64,000 bases of DNA from Piscicola geometra (Eukaryota; Annelida; Clitellata; Hirudinida; Piscicolidae), in the NCBI GenBank assembly GCA_943735955.1, contig OX030960.1, forward strand, positions 7,073,351 through 7,137,350, in the 5' to 3' direction. The position numbers were made by a program, and so were the translations under genes. The notes beneath the pieces were generated by a model, which saw only the letters and a program-made list of their open reading frames with translations, was not told where the DNA came from and searched no databases. Shown here one piece after another: positions 53,101-64,000 of this stretch (position 1 is the stretch's first letter; each line of letters starts with the position of its first letter).

Positions 53101-54166
53101 ATATTATATTAACGTCGCACCTAAGGACATCCCATTCTGTAATGGGTGCTTAAATGAAGTCACATCTTCTGGTCTTTGTAAACTAATAAAATTCTCTTGT
53201 AAAGGTACACTCAACTCGAAGCATTTCATTCTGCCCTCATAATCAGTATCAGTGTCTTCTTGTAACTTAAATTGCCTGACGATCATGTCATTGTTGCCAG
53301 TCCTAGTCCAGTATGTTTCTTTGGATGTAGAATTTTTATTGATTATTTGAAATAAATTAGTTTTCTATTAATTAATGGAACTTTTAAAAGTCGCTATTTT
53401 CCCAAATACTTTTTCAGTTTTTATCCAGCTCCTGGAGATCTACTTTATATAACTTTCCACATTTAAGAACAGGAATGTTTTGGATGTAGCAAGTACATTC
53501 CGAGTATGCCATGTAGCAGTATAATTATTATAATTGAGAAAGTGAGTTCCAAAGAATTATTCTCTCTGCAGATAAATCTTAAATATTTCTAATTATCAGC
53601 ATCGATTATTTTAAAGCCAGTTAAAAAAATTTTGACCTTGCCTAACACGCGTCTTCTGCAAATTAAAATATAACATTGAGATTTGACTTCCCTTTGTCAT
53701 TTCATTAATAACCTCGATAATTGTCTTTCAAGACAAAAGTTTTGGTTTAAAGAGAAAAATTGTCTTGCCTTTACTTATCTTCAAGATTGATTTACTAAGC
53801 ATTTCAGAGTCAACGACACACTGGATCTCTCAAATGGGTCTTAAGACCACATATTCTCCAACTACCACAAAAGCTCAATATTGAGCTTGTCATTTTTTAG
53901 CCTTTTTTGAGCTTTAACATGAAAAGGTGTAATGATAAATAAGGATACATTTAAATTGTTGAAAAAAGTATATAAAAATATAAGTTTGAAAAATGTGTAT
54001 AATTTTTCCAACTTATGAGTTTATTTTCAATCTACTTTTCACTAATAGATATAACATGAAACGTGTTTTAAACCATTGTTCGATGAAATGAAAAAATCTC
54101 AAGTTAAATATTTTTAAATTAAACGGGAAAATTTCGAAATAAATAAAACTTTTCCCCGTTTTCAAA
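50149..54166. other. gene desert upstream of NUS1
   Basis: AT-rich. The frame at 53286-53104 (minus) contains a protein-like stretch (FELSVPLQENFISLQRPEDV), but it has no recognisable family, splice context or partner exon. A short plus frame at 50480-50612 (IVPDKPPPSILTISNK...) is similarly isolated. Nothing else is supported. Confidence 0.5.
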
Positions 54167-55333
54167 ATGATTTCCAGTCTTTCTTTTTATTCATTTCTCT
54201 TCCACTTCGTCCACACAACCATTCTCATAATCAATATGATCGTGGCAACCTTGCACCGTTTAAAGAACTTCTGTTTATTTCAACGGCAAGACTTCCAGCC
54301 AGATCTTGTTAACAAGCTATCCAAGAAGCCAGTGCATATGGGTAGACTGAAAATTTTTCACAATTGATCATATTAATATTTCTTACATTTTACAACCTAA
54401 TTATTAATGATAATTATAATCAAACATATATAGACAAATTTACTTATTTCTCAATTATTAATAGTTATTTATAATACATCTTTCCACAGGCCTGCTTCTC
54501 AACAAGACAAACAGCATTAATATAAATATCAATAATGATTTTAAAAAGATTAATATAGCGCCGGATGAAAAGATGCATGAAGGATTAGATAAAGAGGTAG
54601 AAGGAATGTGCAGAGTGGCTTCATGGTGTCTACTGATGGGCATCCAATACCTCTCCCTCTACGACCCTTATGGTATGCTGTTACTTGAGTTGACAATGAA
54701 ATTGTTAACAATACAAGAAGAAAATCATAATACAATACAATAAATCAATGAATATTGTTTATGTGGCGTGAACTGGATGAGCTTCAATACCAAATTCCCT
54801 CATTACTCTTGTTATTATTATGTTTATTTTTCTCCACAGGGTATTTAAAGTCTAAAAAAGTTGAAATTAAAAAGTTAATAGCTGAAATGATGCTGGAAAG
54901 CAACAACAAAAGTAATAATCAATATGGAGATGTCAAGGAAAGTTTGCTGGAACCTGTCAACATGAATCTTGGTATTTTAAAATTATTATAAATTATTTTC
55001 ATATAAATAAATTGTTTCACATAATAATATTTATTATAGTATAATATTATTTTGAATAATTTTCTTATTCAGATGGTCGCTTGCATGTCCTAGCAGGAGA
55101 GGATGGAGAGGCTTTGATGATGAAAGTGGCAAGGAAAATGACCAGGAGCAATAAAAAAAATAATAATTTAAATAATAACCGCAATAGTTTGGACGATGTG
55201 TATGATATGAGGCAAAAAATCCAAGGTCTTTCTTTCATGATATATTTTTATTGTATTTTTCATTCATTTTCTATAACTTTTACCACTACTGTAACTACTA
55301 AAACTACTACTACTACTACGACTACTACTACTC

Positions 55334-55396
<63 letters not shown>

Positions 55397-55857
55397 ATAC
55401 TACTACTTATAATACACATAATATTAGTACTCCTACTACTACTACTACTACTACTACTAATACTACTACTTATAATACACATAATATTAGTACTCCTACT
55501 ACTACTACTAATAACAGACGCATTAGGATTTCCAGATCCTGATTTATTGTTGCAGATGGGTGGTGATGATAGTGATTTAGGGTGGAGAGGAGGGGGAGGT
55601 TTGTGTGGCTATCCTCCGTGGAGTACTAGACTAACTGAAATTCTGTTGGTGCTGATAACTATTTTTTCCTTTTTCAGTTTTAGTAATGGTGGATTTAGTA
55701 GTTTTGTGTACTAATACTATTAGTATCCTATCTTATACATGTTATATTATCATCACCACCATACAGAAATCTTCCTTCCCCCTCCGCCACTAAATACCAC
55801 CACCTCTTCCGCGCCCTTCAATTCTTCTCGTCAATCAACCAGAGATGTGGTGCATAA
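54167..55857 (+). CDS. NUS1: NUS1, regulatory subunit of dehydrodolichyl diphosphate synthase
   Basis: NUS1 (Nogo-B receptor) pairs with DHDDS in the ER membrane to make dehydrodolichyl diphosphate, the dolichol precursor for N-glycosylation. Exons: 54167-54341, 54490-54672, 54840-54971, 55073-55225, 55518-55644, 55767-55857; 861 nt, 286 residues (human 293), phases consistent. The N-terminus has a hydrophobic segment. Conserved blocks: VHMGLLL, VASWCLLMGIQYLSLYDPYG (cf. WCMAVGISYISVYDHQG), GFPDPDLLLQMG, PPWSTRLTEI, LFRALQFF. The C-terminal RxG motif required for activity is present as RCG, one residue before the stop. The last exon was chosen because its acceptor at 55766 keeps phase and supplies this motif; read-through of the exon 5 donor would lose it. 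Oddities: an Asn/Lys-rich insert in exon 4 and a Gly-rich loop (WRGGGGLCGYPPW) before RLTEI. Confidence 0.93.
55285..55512. repeat. (ACT)n microsatellite in NUS1 intron 4
   Basis: ACT/TAC triplets fill the intron and include a duplicated block of about 58 bp (ACTACTTATAATACACATAA.. at about 55402 and 55466). The array ends 6 bases before the acceptor of exon 55518-55644. Confidence 0.93.
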
Positions 55858-57067
55858 TTATGATGATTTGGGTGGGGCCTGATGTATATATTTGGGAAAT
55901 TCTACAAATTGAAAATACTTAAATGAACCTACTTAAAATATTTATTTTAGATTTTTAAAATTATAAAATTAATTATTTCATCATTTTCTCCAATTTAACA
56001 TTTTTACAACTAAATTATGTATTTATTTATTTATAATTCAATGGGTTTGACATATTTTTAGTTTATGAAAAGCTATAAACCAAAAATTGCATAATATAAT
56101 TCAGAATAGTCAGTTACAGTAGAGAAAACCCATTGTTAAGAACAGGGCCCTTCACACTTCATTTTTTTATGAAGGCCTTTGTGGAGTGAATCATGAAATG
56201 TTGATTTAGCACTTCGTCAGAAAAATGGGTTTTTCTCAATAGGTTTAATGGAGACTTGCCTTAGAAACGTCCACCCTGATTGAGCTGCCTAACTAGTGTC
56301 AAGCCATTTGAGTTTGCCAGTGCCAACAAGTTGAAATTGTTTGGCAATTTATAACAAAGGCCAAAATTGAAGTTAACTTCTCAAAATAGTTTGTAAAAAA
56401 TTCTTATTTCTTAAATTTTTGTAAATATTAATAAAGTATCAAAACTACCTACACGATAAAGCATCTCACGTTCATCACCAAAGTTGAAGCAAGATAATCT
56501 GATTTAAATCTAAATTCAATAAACTAATTACAACTACATCAAATGAAGCACTTGCGAACAACTTAAAACAGCTCTATCAAAAAGTTTGAGGGAATCCTCT
56601 TAGAAAGTTGCATAGCGCGTGTTTTTCATTCAGTGGAGAAGTGATGCTAGTGTAGGCTATACTGTATAGCATAGGTTGAAGTTGGTGAATATATACAGCT
56701 TCTGGGTGATTTTATGATCTATTAGATTTCTAAATATTCAATTATTTGTGAACTTTTTCAAACTTAAAATACAAATATTAATACTATAAAAACTGCAATA
56801 ATTTAAATTCAGACCAAAACAAGAACCTACAAAATATAACTGAAAGGTAAAAGCTAAAAGGATGGTTCATGATGGAGGAGATTGATGGGTGATCAGGCAC
56901 ATACTAACACAGGCATACAGACATACATAAAGCACACTGAGAAGGCTACTGAGACAGCTAGGTATCAATCGTAACAAAGTATTCTTCATTGCCACAACAA
57001 GCTCATGATGATGAGGATGATGATGATGGTGATGATGAAGGCACTGCTGCAACAGCAACAGCACCTC
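55858..57067. other. intergenic between NUS1 and the tetraspan gene; possible small inverted-repeat element
   Basis: Two convergent genes end here. At 56112-56240 an imperfect terminal inverted repeat (GAGAAAACCCATT / AATGGGTTTTTCTC) encloses about 100 bp with a second internal palindrome (CTTCATTTTTTTATGAAG). The rest is AT-rich, with no other gene. Confidence 0.45.
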
Positions 57068-57977
57068 CTACTTCTCCACCATAATGGTGTACGGCTGGTT
57101 CTTCCTGCCAGTCACCACAGCCAACCAGGTGAGCAGTCCACCTGCGATGAAGGTCAGCACGCACGCTGCCACTTCAAAGTACCACGAGTAGGAGAGTCGG
57201 TTGTTGTTCGGATCGCCACCCACCCAGAAGTCCTTGCACTGCAGCTTGAAGGCGTTGTCTGCAAAAGCCATGGCTGTCATCATGATGAACATTCCTGTGT
57301 GGTGGAGGGGGGATTGAGATGCTAGTGTGAGTTTTCTGAAAAAAGCTTTTTTAAGCCCTTTAAGAAATTTTTATTAAATGATCCATTAATCATTGAAGCA
57401 ACATGCACAATAAAAACAACCTGAAACAATGAAGAGAATGGGTGAAGTGTAGATGAGGCAGCGTTGACAGCAGTGGTCTTGATCTTGGCCACAGATGCAC
57501 CTGCACAGCACCCAGATGAAGAGAAAAGCCACAAAGACCAGACCCAGCAACTGTAGCACCAAGCCTATAACTGCTAGCACTTGACAAGCCACCAGCCAGG
57601 CTGTCAAGGCAATACAATAAAATATAAGAAAATTATTAATATGAATAGCAATAAATAAAATGAAAAACTTAATTATGATTTTATTTTTATTCTTATTTGT
57701 AATGAAAAGACTCACACGGAAGCAACCAAGGCTGGATGTTGCTGTAATAGTCGGAACTGATGCTGTGGCAGCCATCGTATGTCTTGGGTAGCGCATCATG
57801 TTTGTGAACGTAGTCGTGGAAACAGGCGTCCCAAAGGCCGATGTTCAAAAAGTCGGAGTGCGAAAGTGAACTAGACTTGAGCCAAAAGTCCGTGAAGAAC
57901 GCGATCAGATGGCATACCACAGCAGCAAACACAAATAAGCCAGCCACCAACAGAAGAATGATTCTTTTTGTCGACAT
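57068..57977 (-). CDS. PMP22/claudin-superfamily tetraspan membrane protein
   Basis: Three exons: 57977-57716, 57600-57421, 57294-57068; 669 nt, 222 residues, starting MSTKRIILLL. Four hydrophobic spans: about residues 6-30, 90-120, 135-160 and 190-210. The first extracellular loop has the superfamily signature W-x(13)-GLW-x2-C-x(15)-C (FWLK...NIGLWDAC...DGC), as in claudins, PMP22/EMP and related junction or channel-associated proteins. The first donor is CCGT/GTGAGT (phase 1), chosen because it matches the next exon's phase; the nearer CC/GTGTGA would shift the frame. The C-terminus is short and polar (QPYTIMVEK) and not a clear PDZ ligand. The specific subfamily (claudin, stargazin-like, EMP-like) cannot be told by eye. 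It is head-to-head with PLAA, starts about 0.93 kb apart. Confidence 0.9.
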
Positions 57978-58436
57978 ATTAAATATATTGAGTTAAACTC
58001 AACTAGAAATAAAATGGATTAAAAACTATTTATCTTTGAAATCCCAAGAATTATGACTAAAAGTTTAAATTACTCAAGCAGCCTACGCTTGCACCCAATC
58101 AAACGAAACAATTTCTAGCTGCTGCAATGTGAATAGCACATAATATAATTAAGGAAATAACTTCATAAACACTCATACATTCACGGATTCTGTGTACAAA
58201 ATAGTTCGGTAAATTTAATTATGATTTCAATCTCTAAATCGCTTTTTATTAAAACTTTATTTTTTAACTATGAAAATTACTTTTAAAATAATAATAATAA
58301 TATATATATTATTAGAAATAATGTTTAAATGATTCAAATGCATACCATATGGAAACACCTATGCTGTTAATTAGTGATTAAGAAAATGAAAAAACTCAAA
58401 ACGAGCCATATTCAATTATCCTATTAATACATTTTT

Positions 58437-58677
58437 GGTTGTAGGTTAACTGCACCCGCGCTGCATGTGTTAAATGCACCTTGTCTTTTGAGCGTTTCTT
58501 CTTTTTTACAGAAAAAACTTTAATTTAGGGTTAAGGTTAGGGTTAGGATTAGGGTTAGGGTTAGAGTTAGGGTTAGGGTTAGGGTTAGGGTTTTCAGAAA
58601 AATCGCATTTTAAGAAGAAACGCGCAAAGACAAGGTGCATTTAACACATGCAGCGCGGGTGCAGTTAACCTACAACC
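58437..58677. mobile_element. 241-bp inverted-repeat transposon (MITE) with 9-bp target duplication
   Basis: Near-perfect terminal inverted repeats of about 63 bp start GGTTGTAGGTTAACTGCACC at the left and end with its reverse complement at the right. Both sides are flanked by the same 9 bases TACATTTTT (58428-58436 and 58678-58686). A 9-bp target duplication is typical of Mutator-type elements. There is no coding capacity. The centre holds TTAGGG repeats. The element lies between the divergent tetraspan and PLAA genes. Confidence 0.88.
58525..58592 (+). repeat. interstitial telomere-like (TTAGGG)n inside the MITE
   Basis: About 11 TTAGGG units with three variants (TTAAGG, TTAGGA, TTAGAG). 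It is bounded on both sides by the element's own inverted repeats, so it belongs to the transposon and is not a chromosome end. Confidence 0.93.
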
Positions 58678-58903
58678 TACATTTTTATATGAGAACGTAA
58701 AATATACATTTTATTTATTCATCTTTGAATAAAAATAATAATATTTTATTGTAAAACTATTTTATACAATATAAAACATTAATAGAAAAGATTTAAACTT
58801 TCGTTGTTACACTTTATTAAAAGTAAAATTAGCCGTTTGGCTTTGCAATAAAATTTTGGCATTGTCAGAGAATTACGTTTTTGACTCGCATATAAATTTA
58901 AAA

Positions 58904-64000
<5,097 letters not shown>

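Noticed and set aside
58525..58592. Chromosome end or telomere fusion scar
   Set aside because: The TTAGGG block is enclosed by inverted repeats and an exact 9-bp target duplication, which a transposon insertion explains better.

Overview
The window is animal nuclear DNA. Its genes have many short GT-AG introns, and their products are metazoan (a TET dioxygenase, a claudin-superfamily protein, three-Ig adhesion and Apple-type proteins). The background is AT-rich and crowded with CA, ATC and GTT microsatellites, with tRNA-derived SINEs and DNA-transposon remnants. An invertebrate bilaterian fits best; I cannot name the phylum. All gene models were assembled by hand by joining exons at splice signals whose phases agree. 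In every model the joined length is a whole number of codons, except where an end is missing.

Layout. 0.2-8.1 kb (minus): UTP25, a small-subunit processome protein, in 18 exons; a possible first exon lies at 10.7 kb. 11.5-17.6 kb (plus): the catalytic half and an Asn-rich N-terminal exon of a TET 5-methylcytosine dioxygenase. 18.7-21.9 kb (plus): an unnamed secreted or surface protein built of five Apple/PAN-like cysteine modules. It is followed at 22.1-23.2 kb by an inverted, broken copy of its own 5' half. 25.1-32.7 kb (minus): a three-Ig, IgLON/lachesin-like adhesion protein. 32.7-54.1 kb: a gene desert holding a decayed hAT transposon (44.0-45.5 kb), a tandem macro-duplication of about 2 kb whose units end in long 16-bp minisatellites (45.1-49.4 kb), and a long TCA microsatellite. 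54.2-55.9 kb (plus): NUS1, the regulatory subunit of cis-prenyltransferase. 57.1-58.0 kb (minus): a PMP22/claudin-superfamily tetraspan. 58.9-64.0 kb (plus): PLAA (Doa1/Ufd3), cut by the window edge. A 241-bp inverted-repeat transposon with a perfect 9-bp target duplication carries telomere-like TTAGGG repeats. It sits between the head-to-head tetraspan and PLAA genes.

Most identified genes are housekeeping (ribosome biogenesis, dolichol synthesis, ubiquitin-p97 pathway) or surface proteins. They do not form one pathway. The least described parts are the Apple-module gene with its inverted pseudogene, the TTAGGG-bearing transposon, the macro-duplication joined through minisatellites, and the habit of these introns to start in GT repeats or end in CA repeats.
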